A DNA stretch of 64,000 bases from Arthrobacter sp. U41 (GTDB taxonomy: Bacteria; Actinomycetota; Actinomycetes; Actinomycetales; Micrococcaceae), in the NCBI RefSeq assembly GCF_001750145.1, contig NZ_CP015732.1, positions 1,612,001 to 1,676,000 on the forward strand, in the 5' to 3' direction. Positions 41,754-50,805 of this stretch are shown one piece after another; position 1 is the first letter of the stretch, and every line of letters starts with the position of its first letter. The translations under genes and the position numbers were made by a program. The notes beneath the pieces were generated by a model, which saw only the letters and a list, made by a program, of their open reading frames with translations, made no database searches and was not told the DNA's origin.

Positions 41754-42530
41754 GTGACCATGTTTGATAGTTGGTGCTTAAACGGGGGGCTGACCTCGAT
41801 CGCCGGCCAAGCAGTTGGCAAGGTAGTCGGCAAGATCGACTCTCATGACGACGCCACGGGCGTCGAGATCGTAGCTGCCAAGCTTCCTGATGCCTACGCC
41901 GACACGACGGCTCTCGCGTTGATCGCTGAGCGGCATGGAAAGCCTGGGCTGGCGACTTTTCTCCGCCATCGGCTTCCAACGAAGAAGAGCGCTCGATCCG
42001 GCGATATGGGTGAGATCCTGGCAACGGCGTATCTCGCCGAGGAGCACGGTTACGTCGTCGGGCCTAGTCGACTCATCGACCGAGACCACCAAGAGTGGGC
42101 GATGAGAGGTGACGACGTGCTGGCCGCCAAGATTCATGACGGCTCAAAGTTGCACCTCGTCAAAGCCGAAGCCAAGAGTCGCATTACCCTCGGTGAAGCA
42201 ACAGTCAAGGAAGCCAGAGAGGGGCTCGCCCGGAACGACGAAATGCCGTCCCCACATTCGCTGTCCCAGTTCGCTACCCGACTCCTGAAGACATCTGATC
42301 GCGAGATTGGTGAGGCCGTGCTCGACGTGCAGCTGACTGACGGGGTGAGGTCGGACCGCGTAGGTCATCTGATGTTTCTGCTAACGGGTGGCGACCCAAG
42401 CGCTCACGTGGGCGCAGATCTCAACGCATACTCTGGCACGGTTCCCCAGCTGACAGTCACGCTCCGAGTCCAGTATCACCAAAAGTTCATCAACGACGCT
42501 TACGACAAGGTAGTCGCCGATGTCCCGTGA
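41754..42530 (+). CDS. hamA: HamA-like nuclease of a Hachiman defence system (DUF1837)
   Basis: 258 residues from GTG 41754 (GGGGAG 11 bases upstream; an ATG at 41760 and starts at 41673 or 41691 are alternatives). The core matches the DUF1837/HamA restriction-endonuclease-like domain. ARSGDMGEILATAYLAEEHG is the opening helix. WAMRGDDVLAAKIHDGSKLH has acidic residues at 120-121. LVKAEAKSRITLGEATVKEA supplies the ExK motif (Glu139, Lys141). In Hachiman, HamA is the DNA-degrading effector held and released by the helicase HamB. hamB starts inside the last codons of this gene (overlap 42520-42530), a tightly coupled operon. Confidence 0.85.
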   Translation: MTMFDSWCLNGGLTSIAGQAVGKVVGKIDSHDDATGVEIVAAKLPDAYADTTALALIAERHGKPGLATFLRHRLPTKKSARSGDMGEILATAYLAEEHGYVVGPSRLIDRDHQEWAMRGDDVLAAKIHDGSKLHLVKAEAKSRITLGEATVKEAREGLARNDEMPSPHSLSQFATRLLKTSDREIGEAVLDVQLTDGVRSDRVGHLMFLLTGGDPSAHVGADLNAYSGTVPQLTVTLRVQYHQKFINDAYDKVVADVP

Positions 42531-45500
42531 CGCACAAGCTCTAGTCGCTGCTCTCAACGCCGCCACAGACGCGGGCTTCCGTAGTCGCCTATTGGCCCGC
42601 GGACAGGCCCAGTCAATGATTCGCCGGGACGGCGTGCTTCCGAACGGCTCGCCGGAGTTCAGCCCCCTCCTCGACGCCGACCTCCTCAACTATGGCTACG
42701 CGCTACTCGCCGACGGAATGGACCTACTCGAGGAGTTAGAAGCAGACGGCGACGGCGAAACGACCAGCCAAGTCGAGGTCGCCCGGCTAGCGTTCATTCA
42801 GAGCTCATACGCTTTGGAAGCGGCCACTCGCAACGCCGCGGACGTTTCCGACAAGATGTTTCATCGACTCATCGCGGGTGCGGCTAGCCATCTCGGTGGT
42901 TACGCCGCCCGTGCATTCTCGCTGATGGAAGGGAGTCGGGAATCCGGCCAGTTGACGCCTATGGAGCTCACCCTGGCTGACCTGACAATGCGCAATCTCG
43001 GCGCCATCGAGGAACGAACACGGCTGCTGCGCTCTTCCGAAAAAGTCTCTGACGACTCCCTGCTCGCATCCCTCTCCGATGAGGACACCCGTGAGGTGGA
43101 TACGCTCGGCCCCATCGCCCTGCTGCTCAGCGAGAACTACCTCTCGGCCGTGTGCGCAGGTCTCTTTGCAATTGAGGTCGGTGACCGGGAACTTCTGGAC
43201 AACGCATTGGAGGATGTGACCCTGGGTGAGCGGGCCTCAATGGACGTTAGCGCTCCCGGACCCTGGTGGGTGTATAGGCTCACTCGTCGGATGCTCGGCG
43301 ACTTGTTCGCCACCAGCATCGACACTAACGTTCCGGTCGACCCGCCAATTGGCGGCGGGGGCGAGGTCCCCCGTTGGCGTTACTTGCGCCGTACTTTCAT
43401 TGAAAATCTCCTTGCACGAGAACGGTCCGAGATCGATTTATGGCCGTCGCAGCTCCACGTCGTGGACCGCATTTTCGCCGATGCGCGCGACCTAGTCGTC
43501 GCCCTTCCGACCAGCGCTGGCAAGACTCGCATTGCCGAACTATCCATACTGGCGTGCCTGGCACAGAGGCGGCGTACCGTCTACGTCACCCCGCTCCGGG
43601 CTCTCTCTGCCCAAACTGAGCAGGTCCTGACGAGGACGTTCAGTCCTCTCGGCGTGCGAGTGTCGTCCCTGTACGGCAGCGCGGGAATCAGCGACGTAGA
43701 CGACGACGCGTTGCGCTCCAGCGAGATAGTTGTCGCCACCCCGGAGAAGTTGGACTTCGCGCTTCGGTCCGATCCCTCTGTGTTGGACGACGTCGGGCTG
43801 GTCGTTCTTGACGAGGGCCACATGATCGGCGCGTCTGAGCGCGAGGTGCGCTATGAGGCCCAGATTCAGAGGCTCTTGCGGCGCCCCGACGCTTCAACCC
43901 GTCGGATCGTCTGTCTGTCCGCCGTGTTCCCTTCCGGTACAGATTTGGAGGACTTCGTTGCTTGGATCACCGACGACGACCCGAAGGGCCTGCACCACGA
44001 GACTTGGCGCCCGACCCTGCAGCGGTTCGGCCTCGTTGAGTGGCAAGGCGACCATGCGCGGCTGGCGATCACCCTCGGGTCTGACCAGCCGTTCATCCCC
44101 CGCTACTTCGAGGCACGTCGACCTACCGGGAGGCGCAAGAGGCAGTTTCCCGCGGACCAGCGCGAGTTGGTGATCGCGACAGCATGGCGCTTGGTCGATG
44201 AGGGCCAAACCGTTCTTGTCTTCTGCCCGCAGCGCAACTCGGTTGAACCCTATGCGCGCAAAATCATCGATTTACACAATCGAGGCCTCATCACCACCGT
44301 CCTGCCTGATCACGTCGACCTAAGCGGAGCGCTCGTTGTAGGAGCGGAGTGGTTCGGCGCCGATCACCCGATTCTGAAGTGTCTCGAGCTCGGCGTCGCC
44401 ATTCACCACGGAGCCCTTCCGGCGCCGTTCCGCAGGGAAGTGGAGAAGCTCCTCCACGATGGCAAGTTGAAAGTCACTATCGCCTCACCGACGCTTGCCC
44501 AGGGACTCAACCTGTCGGCGTCGGCAGTGCTGTTCCATGGTCTCAAACGTGGCCGCGAATTGATGAAGGGCTCCGATTTTTCCAACGTCATCGGTCGTGC
44601 CGGGCGCGCGTTCGTCGACACCGAGGGACTGGTGCTCTACCCGATCTTCGAGCCGCAACCCCGCCAACGCCAAAATTTACGGCGGGAATGGCTGCAGTTA
44701 ACGCAAGGTGAGGGAGGTAAGGCGCTCGACTCGGGACTCATCCAGGTCGGCCTTACGCTGCTCAAGCGCATGTACGCCTCGCGCGGGGCCGGACCCATCG
44801 AGCCCTTCCTGGACTACCTGACAGGTGGGCCGGACTGGAGCCTTCCAGTCCTGCAGCAGGAGCCAACTCCAGACCAGGTGAAAGCCGCGGCCACGTGGAG
44901 ATCCAACCTCTCATTGCTGGATATCGGAATTCTCAGCATCATTGGGGACGGCGCTTACGACTCCGACCCGGACGCTGCTACGCAGGTCCTCTCCGATGCT
45001 CTTGTTGACTCGCTGTGGGAGCGCCAGCTACGCCGCGGAGAAATCGGCACCGCCACGGCCGTTCGTGAATTAGTCATGGGTCGGGTCCGACATCTATGGC
45101 GCACATCCACGCCGTCTCAACGCCGCGGCTGGTATCTCGCTGGGCTGGGAGCCGACGCCGGGGCGAGCCTGTCCGCGATCTCAGGGCATGTGATCGACCT
45201 GCTGGACCAAGTCGAAGTCGACCTCGTCGATGACGATCACGTCGCTGCGGCCGATCGTCTCGTCGAGATCGCTAATGCCGTCTTTAGCCTGGACACATTC
45301 GCCCCGGAAGTCTTGGTTGACGACTGGAGCGGCGTGCTTCGTCAGTGGGTCCAAGGACTGAGTCTTGCGGACCTCCCGGGGGATCGCGTCGCGATCGCGC
45401 GATTCATCGAATCAGGGCTGGTCTATGGATTGGTCTGGGGCATGGAAGCCGCCCGGGTCTTCGAGACAGCCCAAGGCAATGTCCTCGCCGAGACGTTGAA

Positions 45501-45810
45501 TGGTGCAGCCGTGACCGCAATCGAAACCGGGACTTTTAACTGGTCGGCATCGGTCCTCATCCGTTCTGGCTTCGACCATCGACTTGCCGCTGTAAACGCC
45601 GTCGTCAGCACTGGAGCCGACTTCAACTCGGCGGCAGACATGCGCCAATGGATAGACGACCTCGACCCCACATACGCATCGAACGAAACGTGGCCAGGCC
45701 GTGAATCTCGGTCGGCGTGGGAGGAGTTTGCGTCGCACGTCCGCCGACCGAGATTCCGGCAATGGACGCGTACAGATGAAGACATTGAAGATGTGGCTCT
45801 CCTGACGTGA
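42520..45810 (+). CDS. hamB: HamB-like superfamily 2 helicase, 3' end replaced by IS insertion
   Basis: The present frame has 1096 codons. After a helical N-terminal region (about 1-310) come SF2 motifs: WPSQLHVVDRIF, Walker A ALPTSAGKTRIAE (about 328-340), motif Ia YVTPLRALSAQTEQ, DEGH in LVVLDEGHMIGAS (about 430-433), motif III CLSAVFPSG, then FCPQRNSVEPYARKI and motif VI NVIGRAGRAFVDTEG (about 690). This is the Hachiman helicase that loads on DNA and unleashes HamA. Residues up to Val1092 are native. Ala-Leu-Leu-Thr-stop comes from the end of an ISL3 element. The missing 82 residues lie at 47178-47427. Confidence 0.85.
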   Translation: MSRDAQALVAALNAATDAGFRSRLLARGQAQSMIRRDGVLPNGSPEFSPLLDADLLNYGYALLADGMDLLEELEADGDGETTSQVEVARLAFIQSSYALEAATRNAADVSDKMFHRLIAGAASHLGGYAARAFSLMEGSRESGQLTPMELTLADLTMRNLGAIEERTRLLRSSEKVSDDSLLASLSDEDTREVDTLGPIALLLSENYLSAVCAGLFAIEVGDRELLDNALEDVTLGERASMDVSAPGPWWVYRLTRRMLGDLFATSIDTNVPVDPPIGGGGEVPRWRYLRRTFIENLLARERSEIDLWPSQLHVVDRIFADARDLVVALPTSAGKTRIAELSILACLAQRRRTVYVTPLRALSAQTEQVLTRTFSPLGVRVSSLYGSAGISDVDDDALRSSEIVVATPEKLDFALRSDPSVLDDVGLVVLDEGHMIGASEREVRYEAQIQRLLRRPDASTRRIVCLSAVFPSGTDLEDFVAWITDDDPKGLHHETWRPTLQRFGLVEWQGDHARLAITLGSDQPFIPRYFEARRPTGRRKRQFPADQRELVIATAWRLVDEGQTVLVFCPQRNSVEPYARKIIDLHNRGLITTVLPDHVDLSGALVVGAEWFGADHPILKCLELGVAIHHGALPAPFRREVEKLLHDGKLKVTIASPTLAQGLNLSASAVLFHGLKRGRELMKGSDFSNVIGRAGRAFVDTEGLVLYPIFEPQPRQRQNLRREWLQLTQGEGGKALDSGLIQVGLTLLKRMYASRGAGPIEPFLDYLTGGPDWSLPVLQQEPTPDQVKAAATWRSNLSLLDIGILSIIGDGAYDSDPDAATQVLSDALVDSLWERQLRRGEIGTATAVRELVMGRVRHLWRTSTPSQRRGWYLAGLGADAGASLSAISGHVIDLLDQVEVDLVDDDHVAAADRLVEIANAVFSLDTFAPEVLVDDWSGVLRQWVQGLSLADLPGDRVAIARFIESGLVYGLVWGMEAARVFETAQGNVLAETLNGAAVTAIETGTFNWSASVLIRSGFDHRLAAVNAVVSTGADFNSAADMRQWIDDLDPTYASNETWPGRESRSAWEEFASHVRRPRFRQWTRTDEDIEDVALLT

Positions 45811-47169
45811 ATGTGGGTTCGGTTATGTCTGGTATGGGAGTTTGATTTCGACGGGTCCGCAGGCGAGCATGATCAGGGCGAGGGCGGCTTCGGGGGTGTG
45901 GAATCCGTAGGATCTGCGGGTCATGGTGCGGATCTTGTTGTTCAGTCCTTCGTGGCGGCCGTTGGAGAGTTTCCTGGTGACTGCTGCGTGGATCCCTTGG
46001 GTGTGGGATCGGATCGTGGCGGCGGCCCTGGCGAACTCGCGGATGTTGGATTTGGCGGCGAGGTCGCACCAGGTGGTGATCATCTCCATCACGTCATCGG
46101 GGTTGAGGTCGCCGGCGAAGACCTCCCGGAGGGATTCCTTGAGCTGGTAGGCGTCCCAGAGCAGCCCTCCGGTGCGTTCGAGCCCGGCCAGGGTGGCTTG
46201 TTGTTTTTCGGTGAGGTTCTGCGGGTTTTTCAGCAGCACCCAGCGGGTTCCTTTGAACTTCTTCGCGATGTCCTGATCGGGCAGCTCACGGGTCCGTTGC
46301 CAGATGGAACGGCGGAAGGCTTCCAGCGCGTTGGTGGCGACCTGGATGACGTGGAACGGGTCGTAGCAGATGACCGCGCCGGGTGCGTTGGTCTTCACGG
46401 ACTTGGCAAAAGCCGGGCCCATGTCCATGCTGACGGCCTCTATCGCCGCCGTGTTCACCGGTCCGATCTCCTTGAAGAATCCATCCAGTGTCGCCGCGTT
46501 CTTTCCCGGTGCGCCCCAGACGATCTTCGAGGTGGCGTGGTCCGAGACGAGGGTCAGGTAGCGGTGGTGTTTGCGCCAGGAAATCTCATCCACGCCGATA
46601 TTGACCAGGCCTTCGAAGCGGCTCTCATCGAGTTGTTCGGCCACGACGCGTTCACAGATCGCCCCGACGGTCCGCCACGCTATCCGGGCGAAGGTGGACA
46701 CCGTGGTCTTGTCCGCACGGGTGACCAGCCAGGCGATCATGTCCTCAAATTCCGTGCTGAACCGGGAGCCGGGCCGGGCGAACGGCACGCCCTGCACCAC
46801 GACGCCGTGGCTGGGGCAGACCAGCCGCCGGCGGAGCATTGTGAGCACCAGGACCCTGCCGGCGAAATCCAGATGCCGCCACGACGATTCCGCCCACCGG
46901 GTGTCATACCCGGCCATCGTTGAGTAGCTGCAGTGCGGGCAGTCCAGGCGCTTGCGGGCCTTCAACGCCACCCGCACCAGCAGCGGACCCCCGGCGCCAG
47001 GATCAACGTCAACAACCCGGACCCCGGCCAGATTCAAGACGCCGTTGAGTAGAGTAGTAGCACGCATGGGTAGCTCCGAAATTTGGACAGTGTGAGAACT
47101 CCCAAATCTACCGGGCTACCCATGCCTCATAACACGCAAACCCTGACCCACACTTACGTCAGGAGAGCC
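45795..47169. mobile_element. ISL3-family insertion sequence inside hamB, 8-bp target duplication
   Basis: 1375 bases. The ends GGCTCTCCTGACGTGAATGT (left) and GGCTCTCCTGACGTAAGTGT (inverted right) continue GGGT and agree at all but two positions. Both flanks carry GAAGATGT (45787-45794 and 47170-47177), a perfect 8-bp duplication as expected for ISL3. The element holds one intact transposase gene on the minus strand. Precise removal with one copy of the duplication restores an uninterrupted hamB reading frame. Confidence 0.95.
45823..47067 (-). CDS. ISL3-family transposase
   Basis: 414 residues with no frameshift. The zinc-binding N-terminus (LDCPHCSYSTMAGYDTRWAE, and RRRLVCPSHGVVVQGVPFAR) leads to an HTH region (RADKTTVSTFARIAWRTVGA). 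The catalytic core follows: first Asp in NIGVDEISWRKHHRYLTLVS, second in EAVSMDMGPAFAKSVKTNAP and the CYDPFHV motif, and Glu in SNGRHEGLNNKIRTMTRRSY. It is complete and flanked by matching ends, so the element is probably active. Confidence 0.95.
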   Translation of the reverse strand: MRATTLLNGVLNLAGVRVVDVDPGAGGPLLVRVALKARKRLDCPHCSYSTMAGYDTRWAESSWRHLDFAGRVLVLTMLRRRLVCPSHGVVVQGVPFARPGSRFSTEFEDMIAWLVTRADKTTVSTFARIAWRTVGAICERVVAEQLDESRFEGLVNIGVDEISWRKHHRYLTLVSDHATSKIVWGAPGKNAATLDGFFKEIGPVNTAAIEAVSMDMGPAFAKSVKTNAPGAVICYDPFHVIQVATNALEAFRRSIWQRTRELPDQDIAKKFKGTRWVLLKNPQNLTEKQQATLAGLERTGGLLWDAYQLKESLREVFAGDLNPDDVMEMITTWCDLAAKSNIREFARAAATIRSHTQGIHAAVTRKLSNGRHEGLNNKIRTMTRRSYGFHTPEAALALIMLACGPVEIKLPYQT

Positions 47170-47177
47170 GAAGATGT

Positions 47178-47427
47178 TAGGTGGCATGGAGATGTGCCTG
47201 CCCAAAAAACCTGGCTCCGGGCCACCGTCCGGGACGCAAACACTATCCAAATCTGGACGCCTGGCTTTGACCTCCTCGGCGAGGCCAATGTCCGAATAAA
47301 CCCCGAGCGACTCGGGATTCTTCGCGCCCAACGTACGCCGCACTCTCAAGGGATCCGTTTGAAGTATCGCGGCCCCCGGGACCTCTTCCCTTCCACAGGC
47401 TCAGAGAGTTCGGGCCAGCCCCATTAG
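47178..47427 (+). pseudogene. hamB: Severed 3' end of hamB (82 codons)
   Basis: When the IS and one 8-bp duplication are removed, codon 1092 becomes GTT and the frame continues RWHGDVPAQKTWLRATVRDA, NTIQIWTPGFDLLGEANVRI and NPERLGILRAQRTPHSQGIR, to a stop at 47425-47427. The intact HamB would have had 1174 residues. The fragment has no start codon or ribosome site of its own of any strength. Confidence 0.88.
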
Positions 47428-48113
47428 CACGCTCTTACTTACGGGGTGCGAAGTCCCCTTTTTAGACCACGCCGCCTTCTGAACTCGCCTGCTGCAACCT
47501 GGTCAGCTCAGATGAAGTGTCGTAGTTGATCAGTCGCCCAGACGTCGTCCATACAAGTACTGCGCAAGGCTCCTAGCTGGGCCGAGACCGGGGTGAAGGC
47601 TCACTCACTACCATCTCGGTCAGATGACAACGGTCGGTGCTTAAGCCGAACCAAGAAGCATCGCAACATCAGCGATTTCTATCAGCTGAAGTGATGCCGA
47701 CTCTGTTCATCTAGTCACATATCTCGCTGCACTCAAGGCGTTACAAGTCCCGGACGAGACTTTCCGGGGTAGGGCGGAACAAGAAGAATGATCACCGACA
47801 CGACGGCGAGTCCGGCATGACCAGTCCCGCACCGATCCGAATTGTTCCATCCCGCGCCGAAGTTTCCATGAACCACTGTCAGGGAGACTTCGTCCCCTTG
47901 ACGGTTCCGCATAGCATCTCAGGTGATCTCCGCCGGAGACAACATCCAAGTGTCTGCCAGCGCCTACGATCGCTTGGGCTGGTACTTCCGTAAGAAGCTC
48001 GTTTGGGGGGAGGACGTAGTTGACCGAAAACTGATCGATCTTCGGAATACAGTCCGATCGGCCGCCAACAAACCGACACTCCCCAAACGAAAAGCGACCT
48101 TCAATCCCTAGAC
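47428..48113. other. Gene-poor stretch between hamB and the umuC remnant
   Basis: About 690 bases. A 136-codon minus-strand frame (47707-48117) has no recognisable domain and an atypical Ser/Cys/Arg-rich composition. I do not call it. No repeats or RNA genes stand out. Confidence 0.4.
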
Positions 48114-48314
48114 TCAAGCGGTCCTGTTAGGCCTTGCATTCGGACAACCCACTCTCGATAGTCCGGATAAGAAGACGCGCACGAGCTGCCGCATGACCGG
48201 TTCGGGGTCTTCCATCAGCTCGGAGAGACGGCGGCAGACCTGCTGCAGGGTCGGCAGTGCGAACTCGGGTCGGATTCTTTCCCACGTGTGATCGCTGATG
48301 GGTTGGCGGTTCAA
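48114..48314 (-). CDS. Possible small protein downstream of DUF6504
   Basis: A 66-codon frame starts at TTG 48312-48314, which overlaps the DUF6504 stop (ATTGA). The product begins NRQPISDHTWERIRPEFALP and continues LQQVCRRLSELMEDPEPVMR, QLVRVFLSGL, which reads like a real amphipathic helical protein. The coupling supports translation. The C-terminal 15 residues look off-frame, so the gene may be truncated. No family is recognised. Confidence 0.4.
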   Translation of the reverse strand: MNRQPISDHTWERIRPEFALPTLQQVCRRLSELMEDPEPVMRQLVRVFLSGLSRVGCPNARPNRTA

Positions 48315-48646
48315 TTTTCGGTGGCCTCGTGGCAGTCGCTGATGCTGTCCAGGAGCCACTGCGTGGAGAGAGGTTCCCGGCGGAGCATCACGGTTCGAAG
48401 AGCGGAGCTGGAATCGGTCCGTACCTGGACCCGCCAGAATTCGATGCTGACCAGGTCGCCGCTACCTACGGCGGCGGTGCGTCGGGTGTCCCACCAGGCG
48501 TCCCGTCCGAACCAGTGCTGAGACTCCGTGTCGGGATCGACAAGCCAGATCCGTCCGTCGTGGCGGATGGCGAGGGGTTTGCCTGCCGGGTCGGTCCGGA
48601 CCTGAAAGTCGTTGGTTTGGGTGGGCGCTTCGATGGTGGTGGTCAT
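48311..48646 (-). CDS. DUF6504 family protein (Y-polymerase partner type)
   Basis: 111 residues. After a short leader (MTTTIEAPTQTNDFQV) comes the DUF6504-like stretch RTDPAGKPLAIRHDGRIWLV, with FGRDAWWDTRRTAAVGSGDL and IEFWRVQVRTDSSSALRTVM. It ends WLLDSISDCHEATEN. In actinobacteria this family regularly follows Y-family polymerases of the ImuB/UmuC/DinB group, as here, 44 bases after the umuC-like remnant. It may assist lesion bypass. The role is inferred from neighbourhood only. Confidence 0.75.
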   Translation of the reverse strand: MTTTIEAPTQTNDFQVRTDPAGKPLAIRHDGRIWLVDPDTESQHWFGRDAWWDTRRTAAVGSGDLVSIEFWRVQVRTDSSSALRTVMLRREPLSTQWLLDSISDCHEATEN

Positions 48647-48690
48647 GGGGTACGTTCTTTCGTGGTGCGGTCGTGCGGGTGAAGTTTGGT

Positions 48691-49536
48691 TTAGGCGGCT
48701 TTGACGAGGGGGAGTTCGTCCCAGTGGGTGGTGTAGCGGGGGGAGAGCATGTCCCGTTTCATGGTCCAGTCCGGCCCGCCGCGGATGCCGCCGTGGCCCA
48801 GTCCGATGGATCCGCGCCCGTATCGGCGGGTGATGTCTTCGAGGAGGGTTCCGACGTGGCGTTCCTCGTGCGGGTTCTCGAACAGGGCCAGGGGTGCCTG
48901 GTTGCCGCTGGGCCTCAGGTCGGTGACCATGATCCCGGCCCTGGCGTACCGGATGCCCTCGCAGATGCGGGGCAACAGGGCGTGGGCGGCCTTGGTCAGG
49001 ATCACCGGGTCTGCGGTGGGCATCGGCAGCGGCACGCACACCGAGGGGTAGGAGGTGTCTTTCGGGTTGAAGTGTGAGGTCCCGGCGAACGCGGTGAGGA
49101 CTTTGGCCTGGAGCCCGTGTTTGGCCAGCCTTGCCGAGGCCTGCTGGCCGTAGACGCTCATGACCTGCCGGATCCCGGCAGCGGTGGTGATCGGGGTGGC
49201 GAAGGAGCGGGAGAAGATGAGCTGGTCCCGGCCGATCCGTTCTTCCTCCATCGGGATGCAGGGGGTGCCCTGCAGTTCCAGGACGGTGCGCATCATGACC
49301 ACGGAGAAGCGGTCCCGGATCATGACCGGATCAGCCCGGGACAGATCAAAGATGGAATGAATCCCTAAGGCGTTGAGGCGTTTGGTCAGCCGCGCGGCGA
49401 CACCCCAAATCTCAATGACGGACAGGCGGCGCATCAATCCTTCCCTGTCCGGGGCGGGCACGGAGTCCCAGTGGCAGACCCCGTCGAAGGCCGGGTTGTT
49501 CTTGGCCCATTTGTTCGCCAGCTTCGCCAGGGTCTT
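48691..49536 (-). pseudogene. umuC-like Y-family polymerase lacking its N-terminus
   Basis: The homology starts abruptly at KTLAKLANKWAKNNPAFDGV, which in UmuC is about residue 135-150, and continues SVIEIWGVAARLTKRLNALG (thumb HhH), then GRDQLIFSRSFATPITTAAG (little finger), to KRDMLSPRYTTHWDELP. The fingers and palm with the catalytic carboxylates are missing. Just upstream (49540-49542) is an in-frame stop. The break at about 49536 abuts the recombinase module and its GTTGCATC motifs, so integration or deletion there removed the 5' third. It cannot act as a polymerase. Confidence 0.85.
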
Positions 49537-49548
49537 CAACTATGGACT

Positions 49549-49702
49549 GTTGCATCAGATGTAACTGGCCACCATATGAATCGTGATCTATAGGCACGAA
49601 CGCGCCCGTTAGGCGTCCCCGTAATCAGCGTACTAGCAGGACAGCCGGTCCGGTTTTTGATGATTGTTGCATCTGTCCATACACTTTCGTATTAGATGCA
49701 AC
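49549..49702. promoter_or_regulatory. Inverted GTTGCATC motifs, possible recombinase binding sites
   Basis: GTTGCATC-A-GATGTAAC (49549-49565) is an inverted repeat with one mismatch, 13 bases from the umuC breakpoint. A second set, GTTGCATCT (49666-49674) and AGATGCAAC (49694-49702), is a perfect 9-bp inverted pair at the start of the recombinase gene. The third motif overlaps the ATG. The arrangement suits core-type sites for the adjacent tyrosine recombinase, or an operator for its HTH partner. Confidence 0.45.
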
Positions 49703-50805
49703 ATTTTCTGGGGGTCAGTCAGCTCCGCCGGACGTTCGGATCCGACGACGGCGTCGACTTGCTGCGCCCGGAGGAGGCGGTGTACCAGTCGATGCTCGGG
49801 TCCTGGGGGCAGCAGCAGCGCAGCCGCAGCCTGGCCTCCGACACGATCGAGAGCCGGGTCCGCATCGTGAGGCGTTTCTCCGACTATGCAGGGTCCTATC
49901 CGTGGCAGTGGCAGGCCTCCGATCTGGATGAGTACACAGGGCTCCTTCGGTCCAAGGGCCTGGCCGTATCGACTATCCGCCAGATGCACGGGGCGTTGAG
50001 CCTGTTCTGCGATTACCTGACGAGCCCGGCGTACGACTGGGTGGAAATCTGCGAGTCCCAGTTCGGTGACACCCCGTCCCAGATCTGCCTGCCGTGGAAC
50101 ACCACCAAGCATGTGCAGGACTACGAGGGCCACCCTTCGCGGCGCGCGTTGACGTTCGACGAGCTCCAGCAGCTCTTCGACTACGCCGACTCGAGGGTGG
50201 AGTCCGCGATGAAGCAGGGCAGGAAGGGGGCGCTGGCGGCGTTCCGCGACGCCCAGATGTTCAAGACCGCCTACGCATTCGGGCTCCGGCGGGCAGAGCT
50301 TCGCGGCCTGGACCTGCCCGATCTGCACTTCAACGCGAAGGTCCCTCAATGGGGCCAGTATGCTGCCCTGCACGTGCGCTGGGGAAAGGCGAGCAAGGGC
50401 AGCGCACCGAAGCGCCGGACGGTCCTTCTCGTGCCGGAGCTGGCGTGGTGGATCGATGGAATGCGTCAGTGGGTTGAGGATGGCAGGGCCCTGTTCGCCC
50501 CCGGTGACCTCCCCGCGATGTGGCCGACCGAGCGCGGGACGCGCGTGTCGCTGGAGTACATCGACCGGCGGTTCACCGCCCTGCGCCGTGAGCTGGGTCT
50601 GGACCCTGCGCTGAAGTTGCACTGTCTGCGCCACTCTTATGTGACCCATCTGATCGAGTACGGGTATGCCGATCGCTTTGTCCAGGAGCAAGTCGGCCAT
50701 CGGCATTCGTCCACGACCTCGATCTACACTTCCGTCAGCGGGGACTTCAAGAACCGGATTTTGGCAGATGCCCTGCGCCGCTTCAAGACACTGGAGGTGC
50801 CATGA
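49696..50805 (+). CDS. Tyrosine recombinase/integrase
   Basis: 369 residues. The SAM-like N-terminal domain (SDTIESRVRIVRRFSDYAG and AVSTIRQMHGALSLFCDYLT) leads to the catalytic domain. Arg198 lies in AFGLRRAELRGLDL, Lys in WGKASKGSAPKRRT, His309-x-x-Arg312 in HCLRHSYVTHLIEYG, His335 in QVGHRHSS and nucleophile Tyr344 in TSIYTSV. All active-site residues are present. The start at 49696 lacks a Shine-Dalgarno and overlaps an inverted repeat; GTG 49780 or ATG 49792 would still keep most of the core-binding domain. The stop overlaps the next start (ATGA). Confidence 0.9.
   Translation: MQHFLGVSQLRRTFGSDDGVDLLRPEEAVYQSMLGSWGQQQRSRSLASDTIESRVRIVRRFSDYAGSYPWQWQASDLDEYTGLLRSKGLAVSTIRQMHGALSLFCDYLTSPAYDWVEICESQFGDTPSQICLPWNTTKHVQDYEGHPSRRALTFDELQQLFDYADSRVESAMKQGRKGALAAFRDAQMFKTAYAFGLRRAELRGLDLPDLHFNAKVPQWGQYAALHVRWGKASKGSAPKRRTVLLVPELAWWIDGMRQWVEDGRALFAPGDLPAMWPTERGTRVSLEYIDRRFTALRRELGLDPALKLHCLRHSYVTHLIEYGYADRFVQEQVGHRHSSTTSIYTSVSGDFKNRILADALRRFKTLEVP

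Noticed and set aside
47707..48117. 136-codon minus-strand frame after hamB
   Set aside because: Ser/Cys/Arg-rich with no recognisable domain, no ribosome site and no neighbour coupling.
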